A stretch of 64,000 nucleotides of DNA. It comes from CADEFX01 sp963840425. Lineage in GTDB: Bacteria > Pseudomonadota > Alphaproteobacteria > Rhizobiales > Hyphomicrobiaceae. A program made the translations under genes and the position numbers. Shown piece by piece: positions 8,821-14,885 of the stretch. Position 1 is the first letter of the stretch; the number at the start of each line of letters is the position of its first letter. Under the pieces are notes generated by a model, which worked only from the letters and a program-made list of their open reading frames with translations, made no database searches and was not told the origin of the DNA. The stretch is from assembly GCA_963840425.1 (NCBI GenBank), contig CAWIYZ010000023.1, positions 62,001 to 126,000 on the forward strand, written 5' to 3'.

Positions 8821-8869
8821 CTAGTGTCCCGATCGCGAAGTCCGGAGAATTTCTCGATCATCACACTAG
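8821..8869 (+). repeat. Short derivative of the two-module CTAG repeat (copy E1)
   Basis: 49 bases bounded by CTAG at both ends. The left half matches the outer arm of module A (CTAGTGTCCC, GATCGCGAAG) and the right half the outer arm of module B (AATTTCTCGATCATC, ACACTAG). Everything internal to a full copy is missing. It ends 10 bases before the NUDIX start codon. Confidence 0.85.
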
Positions 8870-8879
8870 GATCGCACTC

Positions 8880-9344
8880 ATGCCCAAGCGCAGCGCGGGA
8901 CTTGTCATGTACCGGCGGAGCGGCGCCGGGCTGGAGGTGCTGCTCGTCCATCCCGGCGGACCCTTCTGGGTCAACAAGGACGACGGCGCCTGGGGCATTC
9001 CCAAGGGCGAATGTGCCGAGGGTGAGGACCCGCTCGCAGCAGCCCGGCGTGAGTTCGAGGAGGAGACCGGGTTCGAACCGGCCGGCCCGTTCTTGGAGCT
9101 CGGGAGCTTCCGTCAATCGAGCGCGAAGACGATTTCCGCCTGGGCCGTCGAAGGCAATTTCGATCCGAGCCAGCTGCGCAGCAACACCTTCTCCATGCAG
9201 TGGCCGCCACGCACCGGGCGCCTGCAGGAATTCCCCGAGGTGGACCGGGCGGCGTGGTTCAAGCCGGACGAGGCCGCGCGCAAAATTCTCAAAGGACAAC
9301 GCGGCGTCCTCGATGCCCTGGCGGCAAAAATCGACAACGTCTGA
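8880..9344 (+). CDS. NUDIX hydrolase
   Basis: A 154-residue cytoplasmic protein with a complete Nudix box at about residues 42-64: GECAEGEDPLAAARREFEEE followed by TGF, containing the REFEEE core that binds the metal. It also has WGIPKGE directly before the box. Such enzymes hydrolyse nucleoside diphosphates linked to another group; the sequence resembles the diadenosine-polyphosphate/MutT-like group with an NTP-like start (MPKRSAGLVMYRR), but substrate is open. The start is only 10 bases after a CTAG repeat and lacks a clear Shine-Dalgarno sequence. Confidence 0.9.
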   Translation: MPKRSAGLVMYRRSGAGLEVLLVHPGGPFWVNKDDGAWGIPKGECAEGEDPLAAARREFEEETGFEPAGPFLELGSFRQSSAKTISAWAVEGNFDPSQLRSNTFSMQWPPRTGRLQEFPEVDRAAWFKPDEAARKILKGQRGVLDALAAKIDNV

Positions 9345-9474
9345 CGCGGGAACCGGCGGTCTCTCATCTGTGCGAGCAAACGTGCCTGACCTTCATTAAG
9401 GACGTTATCCGCTTTCGTGCTCGTGCGGCGTACCGTATCCTGCGTGCGGGGGAGATCGATCAAAGGAGATCTCC

Positions 9475-10008
9475 ATGGCAATTCTGAAGAAAGGCCTCGC
9501 AGGCGAGCCGGTACGGCGATTGCAGGCCAAGCTCGGCGTTACCGCCGATGGTGAGTTCGGACCCGGCACCGAAAAAGCCCTGAAGGATTGGCAGACGAAG
9601 AACGGTCTGGCTGCGGATGGCATCGCCGGTCCCGACACCTTCATGGCCATGGGCCTCTATGAGGTGATCCTGCTGAAGCAAGGCACCAAGGGCTCGACCG
9701 TCAAATCCTTGCAGGAAAAACTCGGCATCACGGCTGATGGGCAATTCGGTCCAGGCACAGAAAAGGCGGTGCGCGACTACCAGGCGAAGAATAGCCTCAA
9801 GGCCGATGGCATCGCCGGTCCTGCTACCCTGGCGCAGATGAAGCTGTTCAAGGAGGTGACGCCGGAGACTGTGAAGATGTCTCAGGTGCCGGCCTCGTCC
9901 ATTCCAGCCGCTGCCGCTGCGGGCGCCCCGGCGGCCACAGGCGCCGCGCAAGCCAGCACAGGCGGCCTGCGCAGCCTATGGGACACGATCACGAGCATCC
10001 TCAAGTAG
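9475..10008 (+). CDS. Protein with two peptidoglycan-binding (PG_binding_1) domains
   Basis: A 177-residue protein, ATG at 9475 with AAAGGAG about 7 bases upstream. Two PG_binding_1 repeats lie at about residues 5-60 and 67-122, each with the motif VRRLQAKLGVTADGEFGPGT or VKSLQEKLGITADGQFGPGT, then an ADGIAGP segment. A 50-residue Ala/Pro-rich tail ends in a short helix. No catalytic domain is attached and no signal peptide is visible, so how it reaches peptidoglycan, if it does, is unclear. The two repeats are very alike, indicating internal duplication. Confidence 0.82.
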   Translation: MAILKKGLAGEPVRRLQAKLGVTADGEFGPGTEKALKDWQTKNGLAADGIAGPDTFMAMGLYEVILLKQGTKGSTVKSLQEKLGITADGQFGPGTEKAVRDYQAKNSLKADGIAGPATLAQMKLFKEVTPETVKMSQVPASSIPAAAAAGAPAATGAAQASTGGLRSLWDTITSILK

Positions 10009-10023
10009 CCCCGTGCCGCGGAC

Positions 10024-10815
10024 CTACCGCCCCTTCCAGTTGGGCTTGCGCTTCTCGGCGAAGGCCTTCGGGCCTTCGATCGTGTCCTCGCTGGTCGTCA
10101 GCGCCACATAGGCCGGGTAGTTCGTATTCTGCATGGCGATCTCGAGCGAAGGCACATCGAGCGAGCGCCGCACAGTCTGCTTGGTCGCGCGCACGCTCAT
10201 GGGCGAGCATTCGAGGATCATGTTGGCCCAACGCCGCGCCTCCTGCATCAGATCGGCGTGCGGCACGACGGCGGTGACAAACCCCATCTCGTAGCCTTCC
10301 TGCGCCGGCACATGCCGGCCGGTCAGCAGCATGCCCATCGCTTTCTTGAGCGGGATCGTGCGCGGCAGGCGCTGCAGCCCGCCGCCGCCCGCGGCAAGGC
10401 CGACGCGCGGCTCGGGCAGAGCGAACTTGGCACGATCCGAGGCGATGATCAGATCGCACGACAGCGCAATCTCGAAACCGCCGCCCATGGCCAAGCCGTT
10501 CACGGCGGCGATCACCGGCTTGTCGAGGTCGTGACGAAACGTCAGACCGCCGAAGCCCTTGGGCGGCGACACGGGCCGCTTGCCGGTCTTGGCCCGCAGC
10601 TCCGCATGGTATTTGAGATCGTTGCCGGCCGAAAACGCCTTGTCGCCGGCGCCGGTGATGATGGCGACCCACAGCTCAGGATTGGCGGCAAACTCGTCGA
10701 AGGCATCCGACAGCTCCTGGCTCGCCATCGGATGGCAGGCATTGAGCACCTCCGGACGGTTGATCGTGGCGATCATCAGCCGACCCTCGATCTCGACCTT
10801 GCTGAATTGGCCCAC
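10024..10815 (-). CDS. Enoyl-CoA hydratase/isomerase family protein
   Basis: A 263-residue crotonase-fold protein. GTG at 10815 is chosen because GGAGGAG lies 5 bases before it. Family marks include IATINRPEVLNACHPMAS near the N-terminus, the first oxyanion-hole segment AFSAGNDLKY, and the second, AVNGLAMGGGFEIALSCDLI. FALPEPRVGLAAGGGGLQRL carries the region of the catalytic Glu. Such enzymes hydrate 2-enoyl-CoA or act on related acyl-CoA substrates in beta-oxidation or aromatic degradation. It is convergent with the gene at 9475 and divergent from eipA; exact substrate unknown. Confidence 0.88.
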   Translation of the reverse strand: MGQFSKVEIEGRLMIATINRPEVLNACHPMASQELSDAFDEFAANPELWVAIITGAGDKAFSAGNDLKYHAELRAKTGKRPVSPPKGFGGLTFRHDLDKPVIAAVNGLAMGGGFEIALSCDLIIASDRAKFALPEPRVGLAAGGGGLQRLPRTIPLKKAMGMLLTGRHVPAQEGYEMGFVTAVVPHADLMQEARRWANMILECSPMSVRATKQTVRRSLDVPSLEIAMQNTNYPAYVALTTSEDTIEGPKAFAEKRKPNWKGR

Positions 10816-10989
10816 GGCGTCTCCTCCACACGGGTTCCATCCTATTGGCACTGTTACACACGGGCCCGTGGGCCGAAAATCGGGAGTCCACGGGAAGACG
10901 CCTCGGCGCGGACATCAAGAAGTCTCACTGCTGGAATGAACCTGCTGCGGGATTTGACGAAATCGGGCTTTGGCACTACCTGACCCTGT

Positions 10990-12180
10990 ATGTCGGAACG
11001 ACGCGCCGGAAAAATGCGCCGCATATCGACAAGACCGTTCGCGCGCCTTGCAGCCGTGGCCATCGCTATTGCCTGCACGGGCCAGGTGCAGGCTGAGCCA
11101 TGCACGCGCGATGCTTTCGCCAAGGTCGTCAACGACTCCGGCGCCGCATTGCGGCGGCTCAGCGCGGACACCCAGCCGAAGATGCAGGCAGCCTTCCGGC
11201 GCCTCAAGGACAAGAACGGCTGGCGCGAGGAGGACTACATCGACAAAGCCAACGCGCTTGTCGCAGATGCTCGCAGCGAACAGCTGGACCAGAAGGCCGC
11301 CGAGCTGCTGGCCCGGTTGGACCGGCTGGCCGAGGACGCCCCGAACGCGCCTGATACCTGCTCGCGGCTGGCCGAGCTCGAAGCCACCGCGCTCGAGCTG
11401 CAAGCGACGGTCAAGACCAAGACCGAGTATCTGATGACGCGAGCCGAGGCATCGATCGGCGACGCGACGCCGGCCAAGCCTCAGCCGAAGCCGCTGCCCG
11501 GCAGCCCTCCGGCGGCAAAGTCCGCGCCGCGCGAGCCGTCCTCAAAGACCGCCGAGAAAACGCCAGCCAAGACGGCCGATTCAAGCTGGAGCGCCAGCAC
11601 GCAACACAATCCGACGGTGGCTGAACACGCCCTGCCCGGTCAGCCCTACACGCGACCCGACGGATCGCAACAGCCCCCGGCCGGGGCGCCCGCGGAAGAC
11701 GAATATTCGATCGACGAGGTCAGGGCCGCAACGCGTGGATTCTTCGGCACTATCTCCACGAGCCTCGCCAGCGTCATCGAGTATGCGTTCGCTCAATCGG
11801 GGAGGCCGAGCGCCTACGTGCTGGGCAACGAAGGTGGTGGCGCGCTGATTGCCGGCGTGCGCTACGGCAAGGGTACACTCTACTTGAGAAGCGGGGGAAC
11901 GCGCGAAGTCTACTGGCACGGCCCGTCGATCGGCTACGACCTTGGCGCCGAGGGCGGCAAGACGATGTTCCTGATCTACCGCCTCAGAGATCCGGAAAAC
12001 CTGTTCAAGGGGTTCACCGGCGTCGACGGCTCAGCTTACGTGGTCGGCGGCGTCGGGCTCACCTTCCTAACCGACGGCAAGGTCCTGATGGCGCCTATTC
12101 GCTCGGGGCTGGGACTTAGGCTCGGCGCCAACATCGGCTACATCCGCTTCACGCCGCAGCCGACCTGGAACCCGTTCTGA
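10990..12180 (+). CDS. eipA: EipA family (DUF1134) envelope-integrity protein with long N-terminal extension
   Basis: A 396-residue exported protein. Residues 1-36 are a signal peptide (RLAAVAIAIACTGQVQAEPC). Residues about 37-150 are helical with two Cys. Residues 152-235 are a Pro/Lys/Ala-rich linker. The C-terminal 160 residues are DUF1134: EYSIDEVRAATRGFFGTIST, FAQSGRPSAYVLGNEGGGA, GPSIGYDLGAEGGKTM, GVDGSAYVVGGVGLTFL and the ending GYIRFTPQPTWNPF. EipA proteins are periplasmic beta-barrel proteins tied to envelope integrity in Brucella and relatives. The usual family member is much shorter, so the N-terminal part is notable. ATG at 10990. Confidence 0.85.
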   Translation: MSERRAGKMRRISTRPFARLAAVAIAIACTGQVQAEPCTRDAFAKVVNDSGAALRRLSADTQPKMQAAFRRLKDKNGWREEDYIDKANALVADARSEQLDQKAAELLARLDRLAEDAPNAPDTCSRLAELEATALELQATVKTKTEYLMTRAEASIGDATPAKPQPKPLPGSPPAAKSAPREPSSKTAEKTPAKTADSSWSASTQHNPTVAEHALPGQPYTRPDGSQQPPAGAPAEDEYSIDEVRAATRGFFGTISTSLASVIEYAFAQSGRPSAYVLGNEGGGALIAGVRYGKGTLYLRSGGTREVYWHGPSIGYDLGAEGGKTMFLIYRLRDPENLFKGFTGVDGSAYVVGGVGLTFLTDGKVLMAPIRSGLGLRLGANIGYIRFTPQPTWNPF

Positions 12181-12192
12181 TCGTCCGCTGCC

Positions 12193-12552
12193 TCAACGCC
12201 CCCTGCGGCCTGCCGGCTTGCATGGGCGTGCCTCCAGAGTGCAGGCCCAGGATCCCCCCGTTTGCCCGCAGTTCACGCGCTTGGTCTCGGCCAACCGCCA
12301 ACTCCCCCAAGGTCGACCGTATTCCCAGACTGTGAAATCAACCCACGACGCGATAGCTGCGGCTTCTGCCTGCTTACGCGACGCCTGCCCGTTGCTGGAC
12401 CCGTTGTGGAAGTGATCCAGCATGCAGATCCGGCCACCCAATCGCACCTGGGCGTGCAGGGAATCAAGTCCCGTCTCTTGAGCCTGGGCCGGCCAGGCCA
12501 AAGTGCAGCACACAGCACAGGCAGCCGCCAGCATGACGTGGTTTGAAGCCAT
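12193..12552 (-). CDS. Small secreted hypothetical protein
   Basis: A 119-residue protein starting at ATG 12552, with a signal peptide (HVMLAAACAVCCTLAWPAQA). The mature part has CMLDHFHNG and SWVDFTVWEYG, and two further Cys (RVNCGQTGG, WACTLEARPC), suggesting a small disulfide-bonded periplasmic protein. It is convergent with eipA. Upstream (12623-12675) lies an inverted repeat, AGGTGTCAC, with a loop of about 33 bases. I do not recognise a characterised family. Confidence 0.7.
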   Translation of the reverse strand: MASNHVMLAAACAVCCTLAWPAQAQETGLDSLHAQVRLGGRICMLDHFHNGSSNGQASRKQAEAAAIASWVDFTVWEYGRPWGSWRLAETKRVNCGQTGGSWACTLEARPCKPAGRRGR

Positions 12553-12701
12553 CTTATTCCCCGCCCTCTTCACGAATCCCGTGCGGGTGAGCATGCCAGC
12601 CACCGAGTCGCGGCGCCCGTGTACAGGGTGTCACAGCCGTTTGATTTCTGGGGAGAATTGCAGATCGGTGACACCTGCCCGGCGGCACGCCGAAGGCGTC
12701 T

Positions 12702-13142
12702 CTAACGACGCAGAATACGCTCGAGTGCGCTGCGGATCGGAGCAGGAATAGGTGTCGGCCTGTTGCTGGCGCGCTCGACGAACACGTGCACGAAATGCCC
12801 CTCTGCACGGGCCGCATCCTCCTCCCCGAACAGCCCGATCTCGTAGCGCACGGACGAGTTGCCGAGCCGTCCAACCCGCAATCCGGCGTCCACCGTCTCG
12901 GGGTATGTGAAGGATTTGAAGTACCGGCATTGCGTCTCGGCGACGATGCCGACCACCGAGCCGCGATGGATGTCGAGGCCGCCCGGGTCGATCAGGTAGC
13001 GGTTCACGACCGTATCGAAGTACGAGTAGTAGACCACGTTGTTGACGTGGCCGTAGATGTCATTATCCATCCAGCGGGTCGGGATGGCGAGGAAATGCGG
13101 ATAGTCGGCGCGTGTGCCGACGGGGGCCTTGTCATTGCTCAT
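12702..13142 (-). CDS. Acyl-CoA thioesterase, 4HBT hotdog family
   Basis: A 146-residue hotdog-fold protein. The start of the domain has the active-site pattern TRWMDNDIYGHVNNVVYYSY, with the Asp and the HVNN run of 4-hydroxybenzoyl-CoA-type thioesterases. The C-terminal half carries AEGHFVHVFVER, also typical. It hydrolyses the thioester of an acyl- or aroyl-CoA in the cytoplasm; substrate unknown. It lies 46 bases downstream of a ridA paralogue on the same strand, so the two may be co-transcribed. Confidence 0.88.
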   Translation of the reverse strand: MSNDKAPVGTRADYPHFLAIPTRWMDNDIYGHVNNVVYYSYFDTVVNRYLIDPGGLDIHRGSVVGIVAETQCRYFKSFTYPETVDAGLRVGRLGNSSVRYEIGLFGEEDAARAEGHFVHVFVERASNRPTPIPAPIRSALERILRR

Positions 13143-13188
13143 GGCATTTCGATCTTTGTGATCTGCGCTCGAGGATCATCCGCCACGG

Positions 13189-13536
13189 CTACTTCGCTGC
13201 CACGAATTGGATCTCCACCAGGCAACGCGGGTCTGCCATCTTTGCTTCGATGCACGCCCTGGCGGGCAGGTTGCGTGGATCGACCCAGGCGAGCCAGGCC
13301 TCGTTGAACGCATCGCGCAGCCGGATGTCGGCGACCCAGATGATCGCCGACAGGATTTTCGATTTATCGCTGCCGCACAATGCCAGGTAGCGGTCGACAT
13401 CGGCGAAGGCCTGCCGGGCCTGCCCCACGATATCGAGGCTGGTGTCGTCGGCAAGGGCCCCGGCGATGTAGATGAGCCCGCTCGCCTCGACCACGTTGGC
13501 AAGGATCGGCTCGAGCTCGTGGCGCGCAATAGCCAT
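13189..13536 (-). CDS. RidA family protein, first tandem copy
   Basis: A 115-residue Rid-fold protein: GLIYIAGALADDTSLDIVGQ, FADVDRYLALCGSDKSKIL, then NLPARACIEAKMADPRCLVE, holding the conserved Arg and Glu of the family. Canonical RidA hydrolyses reactive enamines and imines from PLP enzymes; the Arg needed for that lies in the PARACIEA segment here. It is roughly 55% identical by eye to the next gene (13713-14060). Only 4 bases separate its ATG from the CTAG end of repeat E2, so it lacks a normal leader and ribosome site. Confidence 0.88.
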   Translation of the reverse strand: MAIARHELEPILANVVEASGLIYIAGALADDTSLDIVGQARQAFADVDRYLALCGSDKSKILSAIIWVADIRLRDAFNEAWLAWVDPRNLPARACIEAKMADPRCLVEIQFVAAK

Positions 13537-13540
13537 GTGG

Positions 13541-13704
13541 CTAGTGTCCCGATCGCGAAGTTCGTCGGCTCTCGCAGCACATGCTGAACGAACTTCGCGA
13601 TCGAAAGGACACTAGCAAGCTTATGATCCTAGTGTGATTCAGATCGAGAAATTCGCTCGGGAGTGTGCCGCAAGAAATGGCGAATTTCTCGATCATCACA
13701 CTAG
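13541..13704 (+). repeat. Full two-module CTAG repeat (copy E2)
   Basis: Module A is 13541-13615: left arm CTAGTGTCCC, GATCGCGAAGTTCGT; right arm ACGAACTTCGCGATC, GAAA, GGACACTAG, with a 3-base asymmetry beside the CC. The linker CAAGCTTATGAT follows. Module B is 13629-13704: left arm CTAGTGTGATTCAGATCGAG, AAATTCGCT; right arm GGCGAATTTCTCGATCATCA, CACTAG, with a TCA bulge in the left arm. It fills the space between the start of one ridA gene and the stop of the next. Confidence 0.92.
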
Positions 13705-13712
13705 CTCTGGCG

Positions 13713-14060
13713 CTACTTCACCGCGACCACGGAAATCTCGACCAGCAGCTTGGGATCGGCAAGCTTGGCCTCGATGCAGGCGCGCGCCGGCAGGTTCTGG
13801 CCGCCGGTCCACACATTCCAGGCCTCGTTCATGCCGTCACGCAGGCGAATGTCGGGCACCCAGATGGTTGCCTGCAGCACCTTGCTCTTGTCGGTGCCGG
13901 CAAGCTTGAGCACACGGTCGATCTCGGCCAGGACCTGCTTGGTCTGCCCCACCACGTCGAGATTGCGGTCCTCCGCGGTAAGACCGGCGGTGAACACAAA
14001 ACCGTTGGCTTCGACGGCCTTGGACAGGATCTTGGCAGGCTCGTGCCGTTTGAGTGTCAT
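13713..14060 (-). CDS. RidA family protein, second tandem copy
   Basis: A 115-residue paralogue of the previous gene: GFVFTAGLTAEDRNLDVVGQ, LKLAGTDKSKVLQATIWVPD, and the same NLPARACIEAKLADPKLLVE segment with the functional Arg. ATG at 14060 has GGAG about 7 bases upstream, unlike copy one. Both belong to the Rid/YjgF superfamily of small trimeric enzymes. The pair plus the repeats at 13541-13704 and 14186-14346 look like a duplicated gene-plus-repeat unit. Confidence 0.9.
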   Translation of the reverse strand: MTLKRHEPAKILSKAVEANGFVFTAGLTAEDRNLDVVGQTKQVLAEIDRVLKLAGTDKSKVLQATIWVPDIRLRDGMNEAWNVWTGGQNLPARACIEAKLADPKLLVEISVVAVK

Positions 14061-14185
14061 GACGCTCTCCCGTGATTTACAACTGCGTGCGGCCAGACTC
14101 TTAGCACGCGAGCAGCATCGTGCCATCCAGATTGCGCTTTCGACGCGACCGCTTGACGGGGAGGGCCGCCTGCGCTTGACAGGCT

Positions 14186-14346
14186 CTAGTGTCCTGATCG
14201 CGAAGTTCGTCGGATCTCGCCACAACTTCTGAACGAACTTCGCGATCAGGACACTAGCAAGCTTATGATTTCTAGTGTGATTCAGATCGAGAAATTCGCT
14301 CACGACCTGTCGCGAACGCCGGCGAATTTCTCGATCATCACACTAG
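14186..14346 (+). repeat. Full two-module CTAG repeat (copy E3)
   Basis: Best preserved copy. Module A (14186-14257) has 25-bp perfect arms built from CTAGTGTCCT and GATCGCGAAGTTCGT with a 22-base loop. The linker CAAGCTTATGATTT follows, then module B (14272-14346) with arms CTAGTGTGATTCAGATCGAG, AAATTCGC and the complement lacking TCA. It lies between the start of ridA copy two and the HIT-family start at 14368, so it occupies a divergent promoter region. Confidence 0.93.
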
Positions 14347-14367
14347 CTGAACGCAAGGGTTCCACGC

Positions 14368-14790
14368 ATGGCTTACGACAGCAGCAACATCTTCGCCAAA
14401 ATCCTGCGAGGAGAGCTTCCCGCGCACAAAGTCTTCGAGGACGTCGATACGCTTGCCTTCATGGACATCATGCCCCGCTGCCAGGGGCACACGCTCGTGA
14501 TCCCCAAAAGCCCCGCGCGCAACATCCTCGACGCCTCGCCCGAGCAGATGACGGCCTGCATGCGCACGGCTCAGACGATCTCGCGCGCCGTCATGAAGGC
14601 CTTCGGCGCACAGGGCGTCACCATCCAGCAGTTCAACGAGCCCGCCGGCGGGCAGGTGGTCTTTCATCTGCACTTCCACGTGTTGCCGCGCTGGGACGGC
14701 ATCAAGCTGCAGCCGCATACCGGCCAAATGGAGAAACCCGACGTGCTGGCATCGAACGCCGAAGCGATCCGGCGTGCGCTGGCGGGTTAG
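14368..14790 (+). CDS. HIT family protein (Hint-like nucleotide hydrolase)
   Basis: A 140-residue histidine-triad protein. The N-terminal part is NIFAKILRGELPAHKVFEDV, typical of Hint proteins, and the active-site triad is QVVFHLHFHVLPRWDG at about residues 95-110 (HxHxH). These hydrolyse purine nucleoside phosphoramidates or acyl-AMP in the cytoplasm. It is convergent with clpA; a GC-rich hairpin at about 14831-14860 (CCGGATCGTG/CACGACCCGG) lies in the 95-base gap and may end transcription of either gene. Confidence 0.92.
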   Translation: MAYDSSNIFAKILRGELPAHKVFEDVDTLAFMDIMPRCQGHTLVIPKSPARNILDASPEQMTACMRTAQTISRAVMKAFGAQGVTIQQFNEPAGGQVVFHLHFHVLPRWDGIKLQPHTGQMEKPDVLASNAEAIRRALAG

Positions 14791-14885
14791 ACGCAGCGCC
14801 TATGTGAGTGGTACGTCGGAATGCAAACGGCCCGGATCGTGGATCACGACCCGGACCGGCACATATTTAGTCTGAGGTTAGGCGA

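Noticed and set aside
14831..14860. Hairpin between the HIT gene and clpA as a rho-independent terminator
   Set aside because: A GC-rich stem is present but no T-run follows on either strand, so it is mentioned only in the gene entry.
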